From Galbula dea (taxonomy: Eukaryota; Chordata; Aves; Piciformes; Galbulidae): a DNA stretch of 64,000 nucleotides. Within the stretch, counting starts at the first letter, position 1. The number at the start of each line of letters is the position of its first letter. The position numbers were made by a program, and so were the translations under genes. The stretch spans positions 38,416-102,415 of the forward strand of contig VWZX01001934.1 of assembly GCA_013399015.1 (NCBI GenBank), written 5' to 3'. Shown piece by piece: positions 23,196 to 34,300 of the stretch. The notes under the pieces are model-generated. The model was not told the origin of the DNA, did not search any database, and saw only the letters and a list, made by a program, of their open reading frames with translations.

Positions 23196-24650
23196 AAATC
23201 CAAGTGCCCTGAGGAAGAAGGGAGCTGATCAAAACCAGTATTTACCAGCAAGCCACAGACCATGGTTTACAAGGTGAGTTTTGTATGTTTTTCACAAAAC
23301 AACTTTCTTCACACTGGTCCTGCACAGCCCAGGCTGGGGGCTAAAGGCACTCACGTCCTGCTGGCAGGTGGAACAAGCCACCCTGGCAGACAGAGGATGG
23401 TTTGTTGTGTGCTCAGCTCCACACCTGCTCATGGAGGCTCATGGCCCCACTGGGATGAGCATCTGCCTCTCTGCCAGCAGCACATACCCTCCCCAGACAC
23501 CACCTCACACTCCCCCACTGCCCAGCACCAGTCCAGCTTCACTGCAGACCAAACCAAACCCCAAATCTAACCACACCACATCACTGCCTTACTAATGGCA
23601 TTTCCTCCCTGCTCAGGAAGACACTTCAGGTCAAGACCAGGCCACCATACATCTGAGCATCATGTCCCAGCAGGATCCTCACAGGGCTGTGCTGATGCCA
23701 GGGATAATCACATTTCCCTGGAAATATCAAGTCGAAGCACAGCCAGGGCTCATCCTGCCTCTGCAGCTGAATGCTGCTGCTCCACACCCCTCTGCCACCC
23801 CGGCTCAGCAGAAGGAATGGAACCAAGCCTTTTTGTCGGGGCTTGCCTCGATTAATAATTAACAGGAGATGAGGAAACAGCTATGCTGGAGTAAGCCAAG
23901 TGCCCCTCGATCAGAGCAAGCGAGGTGAGTCAGAGTGCTGGGCCAGTCCTCTGTGGGATGAGGAAAGGCCAATAGTAGGACTAGGGGACCATGGTTCTGC
24001 ACCCCAGTTATTGGTCCTGGACTTGAGGAGATTCTCCTCTCAGCTGGAAGCACTGGGAAGCAGTGTTGGGAGCCCAGTGCAGCATCCTCCAGCACCTCAG
24101 AAGCAAACAGTGCAGGAACTAGCAGGAAGGGTTTGGCATGGATGCAAGTGGAGCTACCCCATGGATGCCGTCCTGTGCCACCCCATCACCTTCAGTCATC
24201 CTCCTGTATCCTCCAAAACTGCAGCCTGTCCAATATTTCCCTCCTGGGCAAAACCACCCTTAGAAGTTCTCTGGAGCCCTCCTTTCCTCAGCCTTTTCCA
24301 ACAGGATCGTTCACTCCATGTCCCACCCAGAGAGCTGGCATGGTCCTGGCCAGCCTCGACACCACTGCCCCAGCCGGTGGACGGGCAGGCACGGACCCCC
24401 CCGCTTTGTGCACAGCCCCCCCAGCTCCTACCTGTGCCTTGCCCAATTATGAAAAGTTCCCTGGGAGCTCCCAGATCACATCCTCAGATCTCCGTGGGGA
24501 GATGGCACCGGTGATGGCACCATGCACCCCTGCCAGCCAGGGTGCTCCCTGCCCTCCAGTCCAGGGCTCTGTACCCCAACATCTGCTCCCTGCCCCTGCT
24601 CCCCCATCCCCAAGGGGCTCCAGCTGCGAGCTGGGGTGGGAGCAGGGGGC
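23196..24650. other. Unique noncoding sequence in HELZ2 intron 1
   Basis: No recognisable exon, repeat family or RNA gene. Open frames are present but lack any familiar motif. Confidence 0.5.
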
Positions 24651-24659
24651 GCGCTGGGT

Positions 24660-24830
24660 GGCACCCTGGGGCACCCTGGAGCACCCCAAAGCACCCAGCA
24701 TCCTGAAGCACCCCAAAGCATCCAGCAGCACCCCACACCCTGCAGAATCCCAAAGCACCCTAAGCCTTGCAGCGCCCTACAGCACCCCAAAGCATCCAGA
24801 GCCCTTCAGCACCCCAGGACTCTCCGAAGC
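24660..24830. repeat. C-rich minisatellite (GCACCCCAAAGCATCC-like)
   Basis: Degenerate repeats of a roughly 15-16 base unit, gcaccccaaagca(t/c)cca. They lack stop codons in several frames and so create long artificial open frames. It lies just inside the CpG island of the HELZ2 promoter region. Confidence 0.85.
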
Positions 24831-25339
24831 CCCCTCCCATCCCCGGAGCTCCCCGCGCCGCTCTCACCGCTGCTATCGCAGGGGATCGGGAAGGGACCGG
24901 GGAGGGGGAAACCGGAAGACCCGGGAAACTCTCCGCCGCCGCCGGTTTCGTTTTTGGGGCCTCCCTGCTTTCAAACCGGGGCTGGACTTCGCGGAAATTG
25001 CATCACGGCAGCCCCGCCCCGCCCCTCCCCTCCCGCGGGCACCGGGGGAGAACCGGTACCGGTACCGGGTGGCGGCGGGGATGGAGGAATCGATGCCGGC
25101 ACCGGGGAGGGGAAAGCCAGTACCGGGCTGGTGAGGAGTGGGCAGCACTGTCCGTATCCCGAACCGAACAGGGCCGGGAGCTCCCATCTCGGGGGGTACC
25201 AGCTTCACCTCCGCCGCATACCTAAAAGAGCTGCTCCCTCCCGGTCCTGCTCCTCCCAGTTCCCCCATCACGGAGGGGATGCTCCCGGGGCCATCCGCAG
25301 CTGCTCGCCCGCCTTAGCTAGAGGCTCTCCCACACTCAC

Positions 25340-25420
25340 CTTCGGTCCAGCGCCCGGGAACGTTGGTACCAGTACCGGCCAGCGACTATTAATGAGCACG
25401 TCAGCACTGGATCCCCCGCT
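25340..25420 (-). other. HELZ2: Candidate noncoding first exon of HELZ2
   Basis: Minus strand: a TATA-like element sits at about 25,450, 25-30 nt upstream of the proposed start near 25,420, and the exon ends with a near-perfect donor CGAAG/GTGAGT (exon end 25,340). Splicing to the acceptor at 19,903 would give the 5' UTR. The exon start is approximate. Confidence 0.6.
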
Positions 25421-25444
25421 TCCGTCCCCCGCCGCCGGTCTCCG

Positions 25445-25453
25445 CTTATAAAC
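25445..25453 (-). promoter_or_regulatory. TATA-box-like element, HELZ2 promoter
   Basis: Minus strand GTTTATAAG. The sequence is near-symmetric and could also be read on the plus strand, but the minus reading fits the donor and the interferon-type elements upstream. Confidence 0.55.
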
Positions 25454-25479
25454 GGCTCCGGGAGGAGCAAAGTGCCTTT

Positions 25480-25517
25480 GGTTTACTTTCTGTTCGTCAG
25501 CATCGCTTTCGTTTCCC
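25480..25517 (-). promoter_or_regulatory. Two IRF/ISRE-like elements upstream of HELZ2 TATA
   Basis: Minus strand AGAAAGTAAACC (25480-25491) and GGGAAACGAAAGC (25505-25517). The second contains the IRF core AANNGAAA. Both are near-consensus and not perfect ISREs. HELZ2 is an interferon-stimulated gene in mammals, so the position fits. Confidence 0.6.
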
Positions 25518-25633
25518 GTTCCGTGACCTGCTGACGAGGGAAACCAAGCTGCAGAGTCTAGCCTCCTGCACAAGAAACCAACAGTCAGAGCCTCTCCAAC
25601 CTGAGCTCCCAGGACATAAGGGGCAGAAGGGCA

Positions 25634-26160
25634 TGGAATCATTAAGGCTAGAAAAGAACTCTAAGATCCTCAAGTCCAACTGTTAACCAGCACTGCCAGG
25701 CCATCACTAAACCATGGTCCTCAGCAACACAGCTCCAGGGCTTTGAAACCCCTTCAGGGATGGGGACTCCACCACTGCCCTCGGCAGCCTGGGACAGGCC
25801 TGGACAACTCTTTCCATGAAAAAGTTGTTCTTGATGTCCAACCTAAACCTCTCCTGGCACAACTTCAGGCTGTTTCCTCTTGTCCTATCTCTTGTTACCT
25901 GGGAGAAGAGATCAACCCCCATCTGGCTCCAGCCTCCTGTCAGGGAGTTGCAGAGAGCCAGAAGGTCTCCCCTGAGCCTCCTCTTCTCCAAGCTAACCAA
26001 CCCCAGTTCCCTCAGCTGCTCCTCACAACACTTGTGCTCTAGACCCTTCACCAGCCTTGTTGCCCTTCTCTGGACACGCTCCAGCTCCTCAATGTCCTCT
26101 TTGCAGTGAGGGGTCCTCAGTCCCCCCAACACTGCAGCAATGCATCCTCTCACAAGCCTG
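25634..26160 (-). repeat. CR1 LINE 3' fragment
   Basis: CR1 in reverse complement, starting just upstream of the HELZ2 promoter region (aagtccaactgttaaccagc, then the ctgtttcctcttgtcc block, to the cttgtgctctagaccc segment). Confidence 0.92.
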
Positions 26161-29100
26161 GACATGAAGCTTCACGAAGCACTGACCTGTGGAGCAGATG
26201 CTGTTCTCCATGGGGCTGGGCTCCAGCCTTCCCACTTAATTTTATCTCCATGGCAGTGGCCAGCTGCAAGCCCTGGAAAGCAACTGGGCAAAACTCCCAG
26301 AGCTCAGCCACAAGCAACATGTAAAACATCATAGGCACCAAAGGCAAAGTTTCCCTGCTGGCAGCAAGGCTGCTAAATCCCTTGGTGGAAGAGTGGCCAG
26401 AGGGTGCTGGGTGACACTGTGCAGGGTCCCTGACACAAAGCCAACATTAGAGAGGGAAATAAAAGCTTGTCTTTGAAAGAAGCAGGAGGAGGAAGGAAGC
26501 TCTTGAGTCTCTAAGAGGCAGCCTGTGGGGCAGGCTGACAGCAGGGGCAGGGATCGCCTTCTGGCATGTTTGTCAACACAGAAGGAAGGAGGAAGAGCAA
26601 AGATGTTTGTTACCTTCTAGCTTCTTGCAGTCACACCCACTGGGTGTCTCGGAGGGAACCCAACCCTGCTCCCACCCAGGGAGCTCTGAGGGACAGGGGA
26701 TTCACAGTGGGGAGTGGGTATGGGGCAGCTCAGGCCTGGTGGTGCTGGATGGACCCCACCAAAGTGGCAGGTCCCTCAACCTGCCCTGAGAACCAGCTGT
26801 CCCTGGGCAGCAAACCCACCTGGTCTATGCCCCAGAGCTTCATCCCCAGCAGAGCCTGTGTCAGTACTGTGCCTGGTCTCTGCTGTCTTTGGCCATCAAG
26901 GAGCAAGCAGGTGGTTCAGGCCCACAGCAGGAGCTGACCCCATGGAGCACTTAAACTTGACCTCCTCGGCCACCACAGCTACCACAAGAACCAACATTGG
27001 AGGGGGCCAGCCTGGGTCCCTGCCCAGGGAAGGACTAATCCCTTCCCCTGTGAAGATGCAGCTCAAAATGCTCAGGAAGGCATCAGCTCTGGTTCCCAGC
27101 ACAGAGTGACTGCAGACACTGGGATGTGCCACAGTGCTAGAGCCTGTCCCAGGTTCATGCTGCCTGGGGGCAGGAATCATTCTCCCCACAGCACTGATGC
27201 TGAACCTCAGCAAGTATCTCTGCAATAATCTAGGGGCCAGCAGACAGCAGGAAAAAACCCAAACAAAATACCCTCAAAAGCCACCCCTTGGAGTTGCCAG
27301 AGCCAGGATGGGCAGTGGCAGTGCCAGGCTCACCCAGGCACAGCAGCCCTGGCACCGAGGCTTCACTCGGATTTTCCAGGTGGGATACTTTCCCTAGAGC
27401 CCCAGCGCCAGGAGCCGGGAGAAAAGAGCTTTCACTATCTTATCTAAAGCCTCTGGCCCTGCTCAGCGTGGATAAAAAGGCAACAGAAAGAGAAGGAGCC
27501 CAGGGGAGAAGCTTGGCTCTGCTGTTACCTAATCCCGAGCCCAGCAGCCGCAGCCCGAGCAGGGAGGAGGCAGAGCTGCGTCACCACATCACTAGCACCA
27601 GGGAGGGGGAGAACTGAAACCCAGGATTTGCCGATTGGAGCCAAACAAAACCTCAGCTGAAAGCCTGAGTTTCGGTTTCCATTCCCGCAGTGATGTGACC
27701 AGACCATCAGAGGTTTCCTCACAAAGCCACTGCTGCAGCCTCGGGGCGGGGGCTAAGCTGTAGCCCCCCCAGCCCTGGGCACGCTGCACAACTGCCCGAG
27801 GACAAGCTGGTTCCTAGGAAGCCCTTCCCACAGAGATGCTAGAACATCTCCTGCCCTGCTAACAAGCTGGAACGCCCCAGAGAGAGCCAGCGACTGAGGA
27901 ACCGGGGATAGCTCACAGCCCTCCTGCTCCCTGGCCAGCCCACGGCACGGCTCCGCTTGCCCCGCTGCTGGAAGGAGGATCCTCAGGCAGCAGGAACCCC
28001 TGCTGGGCTTTCCCAAAATGTTGCTAGCTGCTCCTGTGGATGTCTAGAGGAGAAAACGGCAAGTGGCTCTGCCTCCATCACCACCTAACCCGGAGACAAA
28101 CAGCTTGCTGGAGGTGACTTCCCCTTGCTTTACCTTCTCAAGCTTCAGCCCCAGCCTTACCATGAGTTATCCATAGCCCTGCAAGTACCCAGGGAAGCAC
28201 CAGGGCAGCCTCAGAAGCTGAACAGCCACCCCAGGAGCAGAGCACACAGCTGAGGCATCCCAGAACATCCTAGTTGGAATGTCTCCAGGGAGACAGGGCT
28301 GCCTCCCCCCAGCACCCCCTGCCTGGCTGCCTTAAGAAAGCTGCTGCAAAAGGAGGGGAGGATTGCACCAGCCAAAAATGTGCCTGCAGAGCTTTTATTG
28401 TCCAGAGGGCTGTTCACATCCCCAGGAAGTGTTGCCTTGCAGCCACACTGGGAATGCTTTGCTGGGGAAGTGATCTGTGGTCTCCATGGCAGGTAAAGGT
28501 GTGTGGAGCTGGGGCAGAGCTGCTGCCTCCTGCCCACTGCCAGGCTCTGCCCTGTCCCCAGCACTGCTCACACCAACGTGGAGGTGCCACAAACACCCCA
28601 GACTCAGACGCCACCTCTCAGAGAGCCCTTCAAGAGGGTCCAGGAGGTCTCTCCATCCATCCTCTCTCAACCTGGCTGTCTCCTCTAAGCCCACAGCTCC
28701 CAGATAAGCTGGACGAATTAGGTCCAAAGCAGAGATGGCTGTTGCAGGATGCTCAGCACACTGCTCTCAAGGGCTGTGCAAATGCATCAGTGCTTTCCAG
28801 CCCCTGGAAGTGTCAGTGGTAGGCGTCCCTGTGGCCAGAGGGACCTTCACTGACCATCACAGCCTGACAGCAGGGGGCTTGGGGCTAGAAACACAGCCCT
28901 GGGTCTGGCTCAGCACAGCTGCTCACGCTGGAGAGACAAGAGGAGGCTCACAGTGATCACAACCCTTTGTACTTCCTCGGTCTGACATCCAAACGCTGTC
29001 CCAAGTACAAAGATAACAAGGAAGACACGAGTGTGGGATCTTAACAGCAGGCAGCCTGGGAGGGAGAAGCCTCCCATGAGGCAGAACTCCTCCTCCTCAT

Positions 29101-29200
29101 CAGCTGTGCCCTAAGTTCAGCCTCGGCCAAAACGAAACAGAATCTAACGCCTTAGGGGAATAAATCACTTCTCCTCCTGATTGGTGCCACCTCCCTTCCA
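26161..29200. other. Intergenic region between HELZ2 and GMEB2
   Basis: No coding exon recognised. It includes an ISRE at 27,668-27,680 and a moderately GC-rich stretch at 27.4-28.0 kb. Confidence 0.5.
27668..27680 (-). promoter_or_regulatory. Perfect ISRE
   Basis: Minus strand GGAAACCGAAACT matches the ISRE consensus GGAAANNGAAACT at every fixed position. It is about 2.2 kb upstream of the proposed HELZ2 TATA box, and a weak donor (TTAG/GTAACA) lies on the same strand about 140 bp downstream, near 27,535, so it could serve an alternative promoter or an enhancer. Confidence 0.65.
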
Positions 29201-29209
29201 AAGAGAGCT

Positions 29210-29330
29210 CGTGGAGCTGGTGGGGATCAGCCTCACCTTCCTCACCTCCAACCCAAACCTACCCTGGTGCAAACTCGAGGCTGTTTCCTTTTGTCTCATC
29301 ACTTGTTCCTTGGGAGAAGAGACCTGGGTG
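29210..29330 (-). repeat. CR1 LINE fragment (short)
   Basis: Internal CR1 segment (gaggctgtttccttttgtctc, ttgttccttgggagaagaga) without the 3' tail. Confidence 0.75.
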
Positions 29331-29563
29331 CAGCCAGGTCAGCCCCAGCCCCACCACACACAACCAGGCTTTGGAGACACCTTTCACACCAGCCCTGTGC
29401 ACACCCTACCAGGGACACCCCAGGAACAGAACACCCCGAAAGGGATGGGCTCAGCTTCACAGCCAGCAGGTGTGGAGCTTTCCTAAGCTTAAGCTGGTCC
29501 TTTGCAGGCAGGAGGTCATGGGCAGCACGACAGCAGGCTACTGCCATGGGACAGAAACAAGTG

Positions 29564-29962
29564 TCACAGAATCATCTTTCAGGTTGGAAAAGTGCTTTAA
29601 GATCATCATAACCAGCACTGCCAGGGCACCACTAAACCATGGCCCTCAGCAACACAGCTCCAGGGCTTTCAAACTCCTCCAGGGATGGGGACTCCACCAC
29701 AGGCAGCCTGGGCCAGGCCTTGACAACCCTTTTGGGAAAGGAATTGTTCCTCATGGCCAACCTAAACCTCCCCTGGCACAACTTCAGGCCGTTTCCTCTT
29801 GTCCTCTCACTTGTTACCTTGGAGAAGAGCCCAACTCCCACCTTGCTCCATTCTCCTCTCAGGGAGCTGCAGAGAGTGAGAAGGTCTCCCCTGAGCCTCC
29901 TCTTCTCCAGGCTAACCAAGCCCAGTTCCCTCAGCTGCTCCTCACAACACTTGTGTTCTAGA
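29564..29962 (-). repeat. CR1 LINE 3' fragment
   Basis: CR1 3' end in reverse complement (cacagaatcatctttcagg onward) running to the cacaacacttgtgttctag segment. Confidence 0.92.
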
Positions 29963-30176
29963 TGATCTTCCAGGTGGCTGCTGCTCTGCCAGGCTTGCAA
30001 CTGTGGCACCAACCTTCCCAGTTCCTGAAATGAAAAGCATCACCTACAAAGAACAGGATGATCCTCAGGAGTTCCTTCCAACCCTCAGCAGTCAGGGACT
30101 TGGTGCCTTGGCTCCACTTGACAACCAGCCCCAGAAACACAACAAACCAGCAGCACCCTTCCAAAAAAAAAAAATA

Positions 30177-30182
30177 TTTATT
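30177..30182 (-). terminator. Candidate GMEB2 poly(A) signal
   Basis: AATAAA on the minus strand (tttatt on plus), 1.17 kb downstream of the GMEB2 stop, followed by a T-rich stretch on the minus strand. This would give a 3' UTR from 31352 to about 30160. Confidence 0.5.
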
Positions 30183-31352
30183 GGCTCCTTAATGTGCCCT
30201 GTGGTCACTGCTGCTGCTGCCAGAGCAAGGTTGTAGAAACCCCAACACTTCAAGCACCTGAGTCCTTGCAGCCAGGGAGAGCGACACCACCGCTGCGGCC
30301 ACACGGCTGAGGTGGCCCCACAGCAGGCTAGGTGGCCAAAGGAGTTACAGAAGAGCTCCTCAGACCTGGCAGGGAGGGAATGGCAGCAGGGAGATGCTGA
30401 GGAGCCAGGACCAGCCTTGATCCTGCCCCAGGGTCACACCTCATTAATCAGAAGCAGCTCTTCAGAGTGCTGCTGTCCTACTGATCTCTGCACTTGCCAT
30501 GGGAGGTCTCTGCCTTGTGGCATGATCTTCACAACCAAAGGGCTTTGCTTAAAAATAAAGCCCAAAGAATGGATTTTGGTTTTTTTTCCTGGAGAAAACT
30601 AGAAAGAGACCCTAACCCCTCACAAGTTACAGCTGTTCCCAGCCCTCTGGGCTTCTCTCTCTACCTTCCCTCCCCCAGCAGACCTGGGCAACCCACCCAC
30701 AGTGACCACCCTCAGCAGAGCTCCCACTTGCTCTGCCACCAAAGCCAGCATCACAGGCAGAAGCCAACCACCCGGGGCTCTGCCACAGAGCCTTCTCCTT
30801 CCTGGTTTCAGTAAGCACACACATGCCATGGACAAGCTGCTCTCAGCACTCCCTCTCCCTCCCCAGAGCCCCTTGGGGGTGGGGAGCAACTGGCTCCGTC
30901 CACCCTCTCCTCCACAGCTGGATCAGTGCCTGCTCAGCAATTCCTGCTTTTCCTTTTGCTCCAGCCTTCTCCCTGCCCTGTGCCCCTCTCCTAAGGGACC
31001 CTGCTCCAGCTCCTGCTGCAGATGAGGCAGGGCTGCTGAGCTGCCACAGAACAACTATTGCAAGACAATGGGAGAGGAAAACTTTATAAAAAAATAAGCT
31101 TTTTTTTTTCTCTCCCTCTCTTTTTTTTTTTAACTCCTTTGCCCTTCCAAACAGGGCAGCACATTTTTGCCTTTCCCATCTCCAGGCATCCTTCCTCCTC
31201 CTCCAGCCTGACCTGCACCTCCTCATCACCGACAGGAGCCGCTCCGAGTCTCTAGCCCGCGCCTCTCGTCCTGCAGCACGGCCAGAGGAGAGGCAGCTTC
31301 CCCCCTCCCCGGAGCGGCACGGCCAGCGTCCCTCCAGGCGAGTCCCTTCGCT

Positions 31353-34300
31353 TCACTTCTGCTCTGCCTCATCAGCCACTGCTGTCACCTCGATGGCTGT
31401 GGTGGCTTGCTCCTCCCCGCTGGCCTCGGCGGCACCGGCTGGGACCGTCAGTACCGTGCTCCCCCCGGGAGCCATTTGTGTCACGTTCTGGATGGTGGTG
31501 CCCAGTCCCGGCAGCGTCAGCAGCTGGAAGGGGCTCATCACCTTCACCACCGTGCTGCCGTCCTGCACCGCCGCCGTGCTCAGCACCGTCAGGTTGGAAG
31601 CGTCCGGGTGGATCTCCACAGTCCCGGGGAAGGTGGAGCCGGCGGAGGCCAGGACCGTGTAGCCTCCCAGCAGCGGGGAGGAGCCCGGGGAGCTGGCGGC
31701 GGGAGGCTGGGACGAGCTCTTCCCCAGCACCGAGGGCGGCAGAGCCGAGACCACCTTGCCGAGAGGGAGGTTGGCGAGCTGGGAGACCGGCACAGCGGGG
31801 GTGACGGCGAGCTGTGCCGGCTGGGACAGGACCTGGGAGGTGATGGCAGCCGGCCCTGAGGTGGCCCTGGTCAGCCTGGGGCGTTTTAAGGGCGTGGGGA
31901 CGGAGACAGGCGTGAGGGTCATCAGGACGTTGTTGAGGTGTTGGGATTTGTGCTTCAGCTCCTTGGCTCGCTTGCGGTGCTCGTCACACTGCTGCTCCAG
32001 AGCTGGAGAGAGAGGAGGAGGAGAGGCAGCTCAGCCCCTGGGGCATGGCAACGCCCCTTGGGACACGGCAATGCCTGGAGCAGTGGCAGCCAGGCCCACC
32101 AGGGCTGCTGGAAGACAAACCTCCCCTCCCTACACAGCATGCCCTGGGGTCATACCTGCCAAGTCCCGGGTGTACTGCTCCCTGGAGCGATCCATCTGAC
32201 ATTTGTGGCTGGCCAGGACCTTCTTGACCAGATCCAGCATCCCAAAGTTCTGGACCACGTTGTTGAGTAAAACAGCATCTTAAACACCAAGAGAGAGATC
32301 TCTGAGGAAGGCAATACTCCCTGCTCCCTACTCCCAAAGTGTTCAGGGCTTGGTAAAAAGGCACAGGACAGCAAACACATTCTGCTGAGACAGCCACAGT
32401 CTGCAGGAGGCTCATGGAAAAGCCTGAGGCAGAGGAGACAGAAGCCAGCAGAAAGTGCAAGAGGTCACTGGTGTACAAACAGTCCTCTCCTGCTGAGCAG
32501 GGGCGATAAGACATCAGCTGGCACAGTAGCTAGGTGCCGTGCCCTTATGCCAATGACCTAAACTCCACCTCAGTTCCCAAGTCCAAGTTTGTCCAGAGCC
32601 AGCAGGTAGGAAGCTCCAGGCAGAGGGAACTGGAGAATCAAGGCCACCTGAAGCATTTCTGAGCACAGGAAAGAGCCTGCCCAGGGAGAAGCCAGAAATG
32701 GGCTTGAGTAATGATGAAGAACTGTGCCCAGGTGGCCAAGAAGGCTGACAGCATCCTGGCTTGGATCAGCACTAGTGTGGCAGCAGGGCTAGGGCAGGGA
32801 TTGTCCTCCTGGCCTGGGCACTGGGGAGGCCACAGCTCCAATCCTGGGTGCAGTTTTGGGCTCCTCACTGCAAGGACATCAAGGTGCTGGAGGATGTCCA
32901 AAGAAGGTCAAAGGTGGTGAAGGTGTTTTCCAACCAAAACAATGCTATAATTCTCTGAATCCCTACAGTGCCATCCAGGTGTCCCTAAGGGGACATAAAA
33001 CACCCCCAATCCCCTCTTCCCAGGGTGTCTCTGTGCACCCATGCCCATGTCCTCACCACCAAGCTGCAGGGGGGGATCCTGTGCTCGCTGCTGCAAGCCC
33101 TTCATGGTCTCCACCAGTTCCTGGTGGAACTCTTGGATTACTTCTTCCAGAAGACCAGTGTCCTTCAAGCTTCTCCAGAAAGCAAAGGTGTCATCTGGAG
33201 GAAGACAGAGCAAGGGAGAACCTCAGCATCCTCAGAGGTGACCTGCTGGGGGTTCCACATAGTCCCTACAAGGGTGACATCCTGCCAGGCTGTAGGTGCA
33301 GGGTGCTGGGACACGGACCCAGAGGAGAAGCAAGGACAAGGATGTGCTTTTCCCCTGCTGGCACACACAAACAGGACACTGATGCTCAGAAAATCCACTC
33401 CCACCTCCAGCTGAGGATTCAAATTAGACAGAGGGATAAGTGACCAAGGCTCCTTTGGGAGCCAGAACTCCTTGGTGCAGCAAGACCCCATCCTGCCTGG
33501 CTGCCACACCTCTCCCCTCAGCTCAGAGCACACCACAGAAGCAGGAATGACTTTATGACCCCTCTGACATTGTGGACCCCACCTCACTAGAGCCACAGCA
33601 AGCATTCAGCATTTGGCATCTTGGTGCTTGGGAACAACTTGATCCCAGAAGGATGCTGCAGCCAAGACCACACACAGGCAGGAGGCAACACAGCCAGCAA
33701 GCAGCCAACCAGTAATCCCAGGGGAAGCTCAAGCAGAGCTCCTCTGGCAGGAAGGATCCTGGCTCCTCACCCATGCTGTTTCCCTCTCCCCCCTGCACCT
33801 CCTCCACCCCCTGGCCTGGATTCAGCAGGATCCCTAGCTGTACCTCCAATGCTGGTGCTCCAATCACTGGCATCCTCACAGGTTTCTATGGTGATGGTAG
33901 CTGGGGATCCATTCACTGCAACCAATAGCAAAGAAGAAAAGAGAAAAAAAAAAATCCCAAGTCCTGATTTCTCTCTGGGTTTGTCAGGAGCTGCTTCTGA
34001 GGGAAGCATCCCCCTGCTGCAGTTCTGCTCTGCCACTCCTTATCACACAGGAACACTTGGCTGTGGCTGCAGCTCTCCAGGCTGAGCAGAGAGAGATGCC
34101 CAGGCAGATGGGGAAGCCACACAGGGGTGCTGTGCCAGCAACACTTCACCCAGACTGGAGCCCAGCACCCCAGGGGTTAGTTCTGCAATCCTTGTACAAG
34201 GACACATGCCCAAGAGCAGTGTTTCCCTCCCACCCACCCCACCTTGCACACACACTAGGGCTGCTTAGGGCAAATATCAAACTGATTTAGAGTCTGATTC

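Larger units (their letters stand above)
24880..25460. promoter_or_regulatory. CpG island at the HELZ2 promoter
   Basis: GC-rich stretch with many CpG dinucleotides and repeated (T/C)ACCGG hexamers (ggtaccggtaccggg near 25,054; ggcaccgg near 25,098). It contains the candidate 5' UTR exon and TATA box of HELZ2. Confidence 0.75.

Noticed and set aside
24133..25451. Long plus-strand open frames of over 300 codons
   Set aside because: They run through a C-rich minisatellite and a CpG island, overlap in several frames, and show no domain. Lack of stops is explained by base composition.
25705..26165. Minus-strand open frames in CR1 copies (also near 1.2, 29.8 and 41.5 kb)
   Set aside because: They derive from the CR1 3' region and are decayed, with no intact reverse transcriptase.
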